Origin: Ditylenchus dipsaci
Taxonomy: Eukaryota > Nematoda > Chromadorea > Rhabditida > Anguinidae
Length of the DNA: 64,000 nt
Reading direction: 5' to 3'
NCBI GenBank assembly: GCA_004194705.1
Contig: SADC01000221.1
Coordinates: 1-64,000 of the forward strand
The notes beneath the pieces are model-generated. The model saw only the letters and a program-made list of their open reading frames with translations, was not told where the DNA came from and ran no database searches. This document shows positions 44,783-56,400 of the stretch, piece by piece; the stretch's first letter is position 1; each line of letters opens with the position of its first letter. Made by a program: the position numbers and the translations under genes.

Positions 44783-45005
44783 AGGTTAAGAATGGTCTTT
44801 TCACATAAACTGCGAAAAATTGTCCCTTTTAGACCGGCGGGAACAATCTGTCGCCGGAACAATCGGTCGTCAGGAAAAATCGGCGCCGGGCACACTTGCC
44901 CGTGTCCTAATCGCCACACTTCAAGGTTGACACGAAAGCAAAGAAAAGACAGTAACAAACAAATTAATTTATTCAACCCCTCAATACAGCACCGACAACA
45001 ATAGT

Positions 45006-45811
45006 TTAGGCAAATAGGAGCCTGAATGGATAACTTCTTTGTTTCAAGCGGAAAACTGACATAAGCAGGCTGAAGAACACCAGCACCAGTCCAATTCCAA
45101 TCAGAGAATATTCGAAAAATAAAATTTTTTGTTCATACAATGCGAAGTAGAAAAGGTCATAACACAACTTACTTCTCATTTTTGCAGGATTCTTCTTTAT
45201 ATCAGCAGCATAATTGATTAGGATGATTCCAGAGCTGATGGCGGCATACAAGAAAAGGACGAAATATGTCTCGGCTCCCAGCTAAAGTCCAACTTTCCGA
45301 CATTGAAAAGATAGAGAGGAAAAAATGTTTGTCCAACCTGATATTGAGAACCTGCGTAGACGAAACGCGGCTGATAAGTCCTTGGGTCACTCATTGCAAA
45401 CGGAGGATTCCTGATGCGATTCTGAATTTTTATTCAGGCCTAACTAGATTACAGTAAAAGTACAGTAAGAATCAGCTTACCCACATCTGCCCAAAGGAAG
45501 GTGAATGAAATGCACTGAAAATGAATTTTGAACACAGTGAAGATGGGGAAAGAGACATAAGAAGCATACCAAACAAACGATTCCCCTGAATTAAAAAAAA
45601 AGTTTGACATGATATGTAATAGGCTAAAATAGAATAGAGGAAACACACCAATATGTACTACTTTGCAAAATTTCTAAAACAGAGAAATACCATGACATAC
45701 ATAGAAAAACAGAAAAATTCCAAACCTCGCTTGTAGCGCAAAGCATAACCAACTAATATTCCAAACATCAAGAGAAGAGCCAAAAGCATTGTTGCAACGA
45801 GTTGAAGATGG
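45006..45811 (-). CDS. OST3/OST6 (MAGT1/TUSC3)-like oligosaccharyltransferase subunit, C-terminal half
   Basis: Exons on the minus strand: 45811-45726, 45585-about 45475, 45421-45338, 45281-45173, 45112-45006. They encode the membrane half of the OST accessory subunit that in the ER helps N-glycosylation of cysteine-rich sites: TM1 ATMLLALLLMFGILVGYALR, TM2 in the second exon ending CISFTFLWADV, then NRIRNPPFAMSDPRTY, GAETYFVLFLYAAISSGII, ILINYAADIKK, and TM4 SLIGIGLVLVFFSLLMSVF ending SYPFRLLFA-stop. The order and spacing match MAGT1/TUSC3 (IRGPPYA..NP, LNEAATS). The N-terminal signal peptide and thioredoxin domain with its CxxC were not found upstream, so the 5' part lies farther away, is missing, or is lost to repeats. 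The last intron appears to end in cg rather than ag before exon 5, and exon 2 contains gtgttcaaaattcattttcag, which is in frame either way. Family assignment is firm. Confidence 0.8.
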
Positions 45812-46849
45812 CTAAAAATGAAAAGAAATATAAAGCAAAATTACTGGATGGTAAATTAGTCAATCAAATTCTAGGCCTATGTGGTAGCTATGATTCAGCA
45901 GTTCTAGATGGGTCATACAACAAATCAGAAGTAGGACTTTTTCAATTAATGATTGCACTGCCATCTTTAGGTTGAATTTTATTGCGGAGTAACATTCAAC
46001 ATGAGACCATCTCTTGAAAGATGCTCTGTATACCAAAAGTCTGATATGTGAACAGAAGCATAAAAAAAGGCAGTCGTCGACATATATGAGCAAAAAATAA
46101 GTAAAAAATTTTCCAGGAATTACACAAAGTCTTCAACCAACATTAGTCATTTTGTGTTTAACACGGGAAGGCCGGTGCGCCCATTTGCGACAACGGGTGG
46201 AACAGAATGTGCTGAACACGATGGTGCGGGTCCTTTTCCCATCGATGTCTGACAAAGTTGGTGAAAACGGCTTCGGGAAGTAAGAAATTGTGCATGGTCA
46301 AAATCCAGCTGGATACCTACATGTTTTCAAGTGGTGCGTCATGATCGTCATACTACGCCCACATTCATATTACATCAAAATGACCGCAAGAATATCAGCT
46401 TTCAAATAACAGTGAGCATAGTAGATTTTTATTTGTGAAGTGAAGACAAATCACCACTTCTTTCTCGAGGTACGGATTTTCCGAATTCTCTTACTTTGAT
46501 TTCTATGTGCCATAACTTTCTACACATGTAACTTTGATCAACGCGTTTTTCAGAATCTTGTAGCAAATTTATCAGGCTACATGTTGAGCTGAAATTTGTG
46601 AGAGTGTTTGTTTAGAAAGCCACTGAAAACCATACTCAAAATATTAAACTCGTACATTTTGTGATGTTGTATTTCTTTCAATATTTGTTTGAACTAGCGC
46701 AACTCTCGATACGGATTACCCTGGTGCGCCATTAGTGACAACGGGTAGAACAGAATGTGCTGAGCACAATGGTGCCGGTCGTTTTTGCTTCAAAGCCGAA
46801 TTAAGTGACTGAAATAGGGTATAGAAATTTATCAGTTTTGCATGATCGA

Positions 46850-48660
46850 AATTTAGCTAGCACCCACAGGTTTCAAGTAATGCGATATTAACTTCCTGTT
46901 ACCACCAAGCTCATAATATGTCAAAATGACCGCCAGGAAGTTTGCTTTCAAGCTGTTCAAAATACACTGTTTTTATTCGCAAATTTTGAAAAAAAACACC
47001 ACTTGGTTGTCTGCGTGAAGATTTTTGAATTTTAAATTTTTACTTTATACGTACTTATGCTTATTCTACTTTTATTCTACTTTTCTATTCTAGAATTCTT
47101 TACTACCTTATAGAACAGTCAATTAGCTACAAAAGACCGAGACTTGCAGTCAATTTTTCTCTTGAGACATTGATAAATACACTTATCATTTAGTAGTAGC
47201 TCGAGTAAAAGAAATAAACAAAATCAACAAGCCCAACATTTTAACCGAGGTTTTACTCGTTACTACTCATTTGCGCAAACTCATTTGCGCAAACTCATTT
47301 GCGCAAAACTCATTTGCGCAAAACTTATTGGGCAAAACTCATTTGCGCAAATTTTTTGAAGTTACAGGTTCGAATCCCGGTGGTAGCAGAAATTATTTTT
47401 TCTTCACTGGAATAACTTTGAAGGTATCATACCCTATTCAGAATCGTGTCCTGAACACGATTTGAAATAAAAACCCCAATCCTGGAGTAGTCCTGTAAGG
47501 CCACGTATCCAATTAGTGGTTCTCCTTTCACTCCCACTGTGCCTTTCACTCTCAGTGTTGTACCCAATAGGAAAAATTTGCCTCTCAGTCTTATATTCAC
47601 TTTCGGTGTATCCAATGATTTTTTTGGACTCTCACTTTCAGTAAAAATTTTGCTGGAATTTTAATTTTTTAGTCTTAACCGACCACAGCAAGTGGTCGTC
47701 GACTTGGAGCGAAAACCTGGAGCAAAAACTTTTTTACTTTTTCGGGCCTTAAAACTTGAGTTCTTTACAAGGCGAAATATTACTACCCAGGAGTTTTACC
47801 TGAGTTCTTCAACCTGGGTACGACCACCTGGGTACAACAAAACCAAGTGGTCGTCCACTTGGATTAAAAAAAATTTTACGTTTTTCATGTTCCAAACCTT
47901 TTTTTCTGAATTGATTTAGGCATGCAAAATTTGTTTGTCTACTCACAATAATCCACAAAGTTTAAGGTCGACCACCTTGGAGTGGGTAACTACCCACGGT
48001 ATTGATATTCCAGTTGGTTAAAACAGCATTTTGGTCTTAACAAACCGTGTTCAGGACACGATTTTGGATAGGGTAAATTGATTTTTTAATACTTTCAGCT
48101 TAATCCAAAATATCGGATTCTAGAGGTGAGTGCCTATTCAAAAGAAGTACCAGGTGGATCTCCTATCCAACCTGAGGTTTACTGGTCTTATAAAAACTAG
48201 TTTATGGTTGTTATTCAAGAAAAAATAATTTCTGCTACCACCTGGATTCGAACCTGTAAGTTTAAAAATTTGCGCAAATGAGTTTTGCGCAAATGAGTTT
48301 TGCGCAAATGAGCTTTGCGCAAATGAGTAGTAATCATTTTACTAGCTTTGTAAAAAAATATTGCCACTCTCCTCGGTCTTTTGTAGCTAATTGACTGTTC
48401 TATAAGGTAGTGAAAAATTCTAGAATAGAAATTAAAAGTAGAATAAGCATAAGTACGTATAAAGTAAAAATTTAAAATTCAAAAAATCTTCACGCAGACA
48501 ACCAAGTGGTGTTTTTTTTCAAAATTTGCGAATAAAAACAGTGTATTTTTGAACAGCTTGAAAGCAAACTTCCTGGCGGTCATTTTGACATATTATGAGC
48601 TTGGGGGTAATAGGAAGATGATATCGCATTACTTGAAAATCTGTGGGTGCTAGCTAAATA
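46850..48660. repeat. Large palindrome enclosing a word-repeat element
   Basis: Arms of about 290 bp (46850-47141 and 48372-48660) include ctagcacccacaggtttcaag, aatgaccgccaggaag and caattagctacaaaagacc. Between them is the element 47261-48332. A diverged direct copy of the left arm lies at 46150-46480. Confidence 0.8.
47261..48332. mobile_element. Word-repeat element (aaactcatttgcgc)
   Basis: Left arm: tactactcatttgcgc then five more cayttgcgcaaaactc-type units; right arm: the same inverted. Further in, aggttcgaatcccggtggta pairs with its inverse near 48238. The interior has aagtggtcgtccacttgg palindromes. No clean target duplication was found. Confidence 0.7.
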
Positions 48661-48949
48661 TTGAAAAACCGGCGCCTGTATGAAAAGGGCGCCGGCGCCG
48701 CCGCCCCAAAATGGTGAAATTTTGCCTGGCGCCGGAGCCAGCGCCCGTGCAGGTATGCTGACCACCCTAAATGTCTATGTCAAAATCATGATAAAATCAT
48801 TATATCATTGATGAGACAAAAGTTTTGATTTTACTCACCAAACACCAAACCTGATGTAGGTACCCGATGGTCAGATGAATATCCACCTGCATGACCTGAA
48901 TTCTTTCAGACAAATTACTATTAAAAAAAATTTGCGCGACAAAATATTT

Positions 48950-49195
48950 TTTTAAAAGACTATGATTTTTGCGCGCAGCGGGTGTCCTCCGCCAATTTAA
49001 TTTTTTTTCCTAATCATTGCACTTCTGTACGGATTTGTCAACTTGTTTTCTAACAAAACAAGGCCTAGAATTTAATTTTAGCCATAGTTTGTTAAAAAAC
49101 CAAGTTGAAAAATCTGTACAGAAGTCCAATGATTCAAAAATTTGAATTGGCGGGAAAATCGCTGCGCGCAAAAACCATGGTCTTTAAAATACGAT
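48950..49195. repeat. Palindrome with core N at its centre
   Basis: Outer arms include gactatgatttttgcgcgca and ccgccaatt, pairing with aattggcgg and tgcgcgcaaaaaccatggtc. Core N (49007-49138) has ttcctaatcattgcacttct, gtcaacttg and an apex near ttctaacaaaacaagg. The same core lies inside a different palindrome at 62851-63087. Confidence 0.75.
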
Positions 49196-49656
49196 GTCGG
49201 GCGACATTGTCTTTTTTTTATTTTTTTGGCGAGCGATATTGTCCTTGGTTTTATTATTTATCGAGCGACACTGGCCATTTTTCAATGTATGTGTATACCT
49301 ATCGCTTATTTATTACTCATCCATCTTTATTCATCTATATTTTTCTAGAGTTCTGTATTTTTGAGTCACCTTGTAGAAGCCCCGCGGCTTTTATTTTTCA
49401 ACCTCTCTTTAAAAGTACTTCTATTAAGGCAAAAACACAATGAGGGCAGCATCCTCAATCAGACTCGGTATGTGGGTGTGCGCAGGGTATACTCCGGTAG
49501 GGTCGAACTTCCTTTATAAACTAAAAGGTAACATAAACATCTCAAAAACCAGAAGAGCCAGCATATTATTTGAATCTTAGTTCAAATAAATATTATTGCA
49601 TCACGTTTTAAGGTGAAAAATGAAAACCAGCCTGAAGAAAAAACTATCCATTTTTC

Positions 49657-49995
49657 GGGGCGTAATCGTTTTGCCAATGAAACTTTTGCCAATGAGATCT
49701 TTTTGCCAATAGCATCTTTTGCCAATGAGATCACATAGCCAATGGTATGTTTTCGCCGATTGCTTGTTTTCTCAAGTACTCTTGTTCTCTTGTCAAGCAA
49801 ATCACCACTCATTTTGTAGCCTATAACACTGGCTAAAAAATAAGTGGTAGTTTGACGGACAACGTGGACAAAATATTTGAGAAAGAAGTTATTCCTAAAA
49901 ACGTACCATTGGCGAAGTAATCTTATTGGCAGAAAGATGCCATTGGCAAAAAGATCTCATTGGCAAAAGTCTCATTGGCAAAACGATTACGCCCC
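49657..49995. mobile_element. Word-repeat element (ttttgccaatgagatc), 8-bp TSD
   Basis: GGGGCGTAATCGTTTTGCC at the left and its inverse at the right; flanks are catttttc (49649-49656 and 49996-50003). Each arm has five to six gccaatgagatc-type words. The centre (49783-49855) is core Q (cactcattttgtagcc). Confidence 0.8.
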
Positions 49996-50445
49996 CATTT
50001 TTCAATGAGTCGCTGTGAGAATTGGCATAATTAAGGGCATTGTACTTATGTTCGGAGGTCCGATTTTGTGATATTCGTGCTCAACAGGTGCTAAAACCTC
50101 TAGGTAATCCGTTATTCCAGTCAGGAATTACCGCGTTAAAAAAATCGAAAGTGATGGTTTTAGGTACCCTCCAAATTTTTTTGGGAGGGTATATTCCAGT
50201 AGCTTTTCAGGGAGGTGTATATTCCAGTATCGTCAGAAATCTTTGAGACAAATAAATTTCTGAGATTAGACGGGATTTTTGAAGCTTTTGACGGGGGAAT
50301 TTAATTTCAGCCTCGATGAAAAAACTCTGATTCTATTGATAAAAAATAAATTATTTATTCTTGTGAAATTTCACAACCACAGACAATCACAACCATGTAG
50401 TTATTTTTTTTACATTTATGCTGAAACAAATTTCCTCCTGAAGAT

Positions 50446-53400
50446 TTAGAACTTTTTCTTGACCAACTTCTCCAGTCTGCGCATACTAGAGTCAACAGTG
50501 ATTCCATCAGTGGCCAAAGAGACCACTGCTGAAAGGGTGGAAGGCATTGCAGAAGAGGGAGGGGCAGTACTGCTGCTCTGTTGGGACATGGGTAGGCCCT
50601 CCACTCGCACTCTGTATAGCTGAATAAGTTGGGTTTGCTCTGAGCGTTTCATCGACCTCATCTCCAGCACTTTCTGTAGTTCAGCACTGTCGGAGTCGGG
50701 CAGCATTCTGGAGTAGACAGTAATGAATTCTTCAGGGTTGGACACGTCTGTCATTACAACCTTAACAAATAAAGAATAGTAGATATTTTGTAAAATTGGT
50801 GAGTGACCTTCAAAATCATTTCCGCCTTAGTCATACCCTTGGTTACGGTGTTCTGAAGGAGTTACACTTTGAGCAAACTGTAAACGTAAAAATCAGCTTA
50901 CAGTATACATTGTGGGCGGTTTGGTAACCACCGAAGACTCCACTGACGGCATACCCAGCAAGAAAGATTTCAGAGCATGAGTGTCCAGCAACAGTTGCAC
51001 GCATCCATTCTAAAAAAAACTGGAATAAATTACTACAAGGGGACAGAATTTTTCTTTCGACAATATACCTTTGGCTTCTTGGGTTGTCCAATGGAATTTG
51101 CACCTAAAAATTAAATGGTTAATTTTTATTTTTCAGAGGGTGGAGGGGGATGGAAGCTACTTAGATCGAAAAATTCGGCCTCGATGGCGCAGTGGATAAG
51201 CGTTTGTGTTTTATGGCCCAAAATCGTGCAAAGGTTCGCTCCACGTACTATTTTACTTTTTTAGCGATAGATTCGGATTCAGCGACCAAAATCACCCCTA
51301 CTCATTGATCAAACAAGCCAAAATAAATAGTGTGCCACCACGTGGGATCGAACTTGTGACCCGTTTTGGCCCATAAAACACAAAAGTCGAAAAATTCGGC
51401 CTCCACTGCGCCACCGAGGCAGAACTTTTCCGCCTCCTTAAACAAGAAGTTGCGATGAATGAAATTAATAGTGCAAATTAAACCTGTAATAGGAATTGGC
51501 TTGCATCTAAACAAAGCACCAAGGAACTTGTTGACCAACTGAGAGGCCAATTTTAAGCAGAAATGAGCGAAATACTTCCTTCTGTCAGCGAAATAGTCAC
51601 GGATGAGTGGGACTGAGGCACGCAGATGCTTACGAATGGAAGTTACATAAGAGGATTCGTCGCCCACTGCTTCTATATTGGACCAGCTGAATACAAAGTA
51701 GTTTAATTCAAGGCCAAAACCCGAACGGCGAAACTTTTGGAAAAGGAATGCAAAACAATTTCACAGTAATAAAAAAAATTATTGCGAAAAAATGTTTGTT
51801 CTATTTTCAGACCTGTCCACGCGACTCTCTAATAGACGCTTACCGGTATTTCGGTGTCCGACTTGGAAGATTTTTCAAATTCAGGCCCGGCTCGAGTGGT
51901 CCGTGATATAACTTGAAATACAAAAATTATGAATTTTATTGATTGCCGTTTCTTGATGCTAGTTATCGCTCATCCTGTAAAATATCCATAAAACTATCCA
52001 GGGACACCGAGAGACCACGACCTAGAGATGGCCTCGGGACGGGAATCCCGTCCCGTCCCGAAGGGATTTTAGGGCTTGTCCCGTCCGGTGTCCCGTCCCG
52101 GAAAAAAATTCTAGTGTGTCCCGTCCCGGAATGATTTTCCGATTTTTCCTTCATTTTTCCTTTATTTTTCCCTTATTAATGGGTCGGGACGTCCCGTCCC
52201 GAAGGATTTTAGGCCTTGTCCCGTCCCGGTGTCCCGTCCCGAAATTTTTTAAAGTAAATTTTGTCCCGTCCCGTCCCGAAATAGGCCATTTGCCATCTCT
52301 ACCACGACCCACACCACTGGGGGCAGGGGTGGGGTGTGATGGGTGGGTTATGTTGATTGGTGGGCGAGTATCCAAGCAAAAATCGAGTTTTCCACATTAA
52401 ATACTAAAAAGTATTGTCGGCGAAAAAAATCGATTTGTAAAAACATAATTTTGAAAATCGCTCTATAAAAAGTCATGACCATTTCAAAAAGCAGAATTTC
52501 TTGAAAAACCCTGTATATTCATGGAAAGGAAATTTTTAAAATGAATCAGTTTGCGAGAACGCAGAATTCATTACGCAAAAAGTTATTTTTAATAAACATT
52601 TTCGATTCGGCTTAAGGCTTAAGTGAGAACCCTATCCGCCCTTCACGAAGGCCATTTTCAAATCCCAGGATAGGCTTGGACCGCAAAAGCGGCTCTTGGA
52701 AATGCATATTTAAACAAATTTACTTGATTTTTGTCATCATCTGGAGACTTGCATCACAAGCAGCATCAATATCTTGCACCAAAATGGTCAATGCATTATT
52801 GGAAATGCTGTAGAACAGCTCTACCTCTTGGTTCAAATCTATTTCCTGCAACCAAGAGGGTGTGATAGATACTAAAAAGCCCTAAAACCACTTACGGCCA
52901 TTCGCTGTTTTAGTTTCTCTTGCAACTGCATAGTTGTCTCCGCACACCTACATACAATTATGTCAAGAGTTTCATTTGTTTGAGTCAATTAAAAATAGTC
53001 ACCAATCGGCCGTCGCCAAAAGACAGCAAGTGAAAAATTGTTGATCAGCAGTCAACCTTATGGTTGTGTCCTCACGCATCAAATTTTGCAAAAGACTGGA
53101 ACTGCCCATAATGCCCTGATAACCGCTACTACTACTGCTCGAGATCTGAGGCAGGAAAGCGGAAAGACAACCGTGTCCATAGTTGCGCAAACACTGCCGG
53201 AAGACTTCAACTAGTTCTCTAAAAACACATACAGTAGAGCTTGGATATAAGGCCCCCTAAAGTTCGTTCCCGGCGATGGTCTGACACTTTTCTACCTTTA
53301 TTTTCGAAATATTTTGCCAGATTTATTTTTACAGTCTGATCCCAAATATCGCAATGATTCCGATTTTACTGATTGTTTTTCAAAAACTAAAATGTTTTGC

Positions 53401-56400
53401 CATTTAAAAAACAAAACCTGGATATAAGGTCACCTGTTTTCAAAAAGGGGATTTGGGATCCGACTTTAAAAATATATCTGGTAAAATCTTTCGGAAATAG
53501 AGGTAAAAAAGTGTCGGACTTTAGGCGGGAACGAACTTTAGGGGGGGGGTATACAACCAACTCGTTACAAATACTGGCTCGTGACACTTTCTGAATTTTT
53601 TAATTTCATCTTTTCGACTGTTTTTTGCATGTTCTTTTACTTTTTTTAACTTAGGCCTCAGGCTTACGCAAGGGTAGGCCAGCGCATGTCAGGACGGGCT
53701 CAAACGTGTGTGCTAGACTGAGCACCAAAACGCGCCAATTTGTAAAAAGTGTAACGAGTCAGTATTTGTAACTACCGTAATTCCTCTAATAAGCCGCCCC
53801 CCCCTCTGGTTCAAAATCGTGTTCTTGGCATTGTGTTTTTGACCCATTTTTGAAGACTCCTCTTTGGCAAGTTACCCCTCAATTTGTAGCCAGTGAGATG
53901 AGCTACAAAATAGATGGTGACTTGCCTAACAGTGGTTTTCAAAACATAGGTCAAAAACACAATGCCAGAAACCCGTTTTTTGAATTTAGGGGGGGCGGCT
54001 TATTAGAGGAATTACGGTAGTCGGTTGGCAGTCGGGGGGGGGGAGGTGGCCTTATATCCAGGTCCGATCGTATGTATTTTTAGAGAAACGAACAACAGTT
54101 GCAAAATTGTTTTATCTTTCGTGTCAAAGTTTATAAAAATGTGAAGCTAAGGGCCAGCCTTTAGGTGAAAAAAATATTTTTTGTTTCTTTTTCACATGAA
54201 AGCCAGCCCGTAGCTTTATTTTTTTTCAACGTCAGCCCGAAGATTAACATTTTTAGCCTGATATCTTAGCTATGAAATAGTAAAAAAAAATTTGGAAATA
54301 GTATGGAAAAATCAGAGTAATCTAGGGCTCGTTCTGGGCGTGAATCTATTACAGTAAATAAAGCATCGGCTCTATTCACCTTTAGGGGGTCAAGTTTTTT
54401 GCATTGGTCCTCCCTGTTTTTTTTCTTGAAAAATGTCTTGGTCTCGCTTGTTATTTCGAAGTTGATCATGTTAACCACAATCAGCATGATTACCATAATC
54501 CCAAAATTAACATAACTATAATGGACACGAGGCCAATGCATTTTTCAAAAAACAAAAAGCAACAGGGGACCAAGGCAAAAAATCTGCGAATCTGAGATGC
54601 TATTATCTGAGCATATTTGACAAATAAAATGAAACTTGCTTAAGAATGTTGTCAGGATTGGCACACAATTTACTAGACTCCGTAATAATTTTTTTGAGCA
54701 ACCTGAAAAATAAGTCTGTAAATAGGGCACGATTAAAGTCGGCTAAAGTATGGTATACCACATGTTCCCAAAACTGGGTTTGACCACATATTCGAACGTT
54801 TCAGGTCGTAATTACAGTCAACTCCCGATTTAGTGTACACCATGGGGACAGGCTCCAGATGTACAGTCGACTCTCGATTTAGTGTACACCTCGGTTTAGT
54901 GTACACCTGGATTAAATCATTTTGTCCGGCGGCTAATTAGAATGACTAGAATGAACCCTCCATTTAGTGTACACTCGATTTAGTGTACACCTGGAGCCGG
55001 TCCTCAGGGTGTACACTAAATCGGGAGTTGACTGTACACTAAATCGAGTGTACACTAAATCGAGAGTCGACTGTAGTACGAAAAACATGTTTTCCGGTGG
55101 CGGAAAGACATCTGGAGCAAAAAAAATTTTTTTTGAAAAGTGTTCAAAATCTACATTTTTTGACCAAAAATTCATTTTTTTCATTTTTTTTGTTGAAATC
55201 GTCGTCTCCGTTTTTTTATCTGCTCTTTTTTTGATTAACTGGTTTTTTTAGTTTTAAATGTCGTTCAACTTGATCCGCACAATGCCAGTGCCTGCCGAAG
55301 GCAGGCAGATGTGTATAAAGGGTCAGCCCTTGGCCCCTAAACGCTAATGCAAGCACTGAATTGTTCGGGAACCCTTAAAAGGAACCCTTAAAGCCGGGGG
55401 GGGGGTCGATTTCGGTCGACCCCGGTTTCTCGGTTTTGGTCAATTTCGGTCAAATTTTTTTTTGCACATGTCTTTCCGCTACCGGAAAACATGTTTTTCG
55501 TACTAATTACGACCTGAAACGTTCGAATTAGGGGTCAAAACTTACTTTTGGGAACATGTGGTATACCATAATCCTGCCTTAGAGTTGGACACAGAAGGTG
55601 TACTAACTTAAAAACCTACAAAAAGAGATCTGCACTAGAAGAGAGAGGGACTGCCGTCATATTAACTTCTTTAGAAGGTCTCTCCTCCCCACTGCGAATC
55701 CTTGTAGCACAGTCGTCCACAAACTGGTTGAGGTTTTTGTTTTGAGAGGCCAGAAATACATCCATATGTTTATCGAAAACAGTCCAGAGTATCTTTTCGA
55801 AATTAAAGTTGGTCTTAGCAGGAAAACGCTTGCAGAGCAGTGTTTCAAACATGATGGTGTGGTTGATGGCATGAGCTAGCAATTTCCAGTCAATTTCAGC
55901 TTTTCTGCGAATCATCAATTTGTCTAGAGACTGCCTGAAAATTAGAGGTTTGATTGCGACGATCATCAACTCGTGATACAGTCGAGCCCCGATATAGTGA
56001 CCCACCCCCCCCCCCCCCCTCACTCTTATCATGTTCGTAGTGCGAACTTCGTACCCACCCAGAGTCCGACACTTTTTCAACCCCATCTTGAAGTTTTTTG
56101 CTAGTTATGTTTTAAAACAGATCTGGTAGAAGACTTTGAAAATCGAGATAAAAAGTGTCGCACCCCAGGCGGGAACGAACTTGAGGTGGTGGTCACTACA
56201 TCGAGGTCCGACTGTATTTCATAACCAATTTTTTAATAAAAAAGTTTCGGATAGCAATTCTTACTACCAAAATATATTCTTCAATTCGAGTTGGTTGAGA
56301 TTAGCTCAAAATATTTTCAATGAGATGTAGCCACTTTGAGTAGGCAAAATCTGCTCCAGTCACCTACTTCAAAGAATGTTTCAGCTCTCTAAATTCTCGA

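Larger units (their letters stand above)
38338..45005. other. Gene-free tract of nested repeats
   Basis: The first 120 bases after the V-ATPase stop contain aataaaataaa (near 38433), a plausible polyadenylation region. A tRNA-like stretch with a B box (ggttcgattcc) lies at 38645-38705. The rest is the foldback at 39573-40376, the composite element 40387-43492 and tRNA-ended repeats to 44782. Nothing recognised in 38710-39330. Confidence 0.65.
45812..50445. other. Gene-free tract between OST and VPS53 genes
   Basis: No exon of the OST thioredoxin domain or any other gene was recognised. The tract contains a diverged direct duplication (46150-46480 and 46715-47040), the palindrome 46850-48660, foldback N (48950-49195) and a word-repeat element (49657-49995). 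50010-50440 holds nothing clear apart from ggtatattccagtag repeats. Confidence 0.6.
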
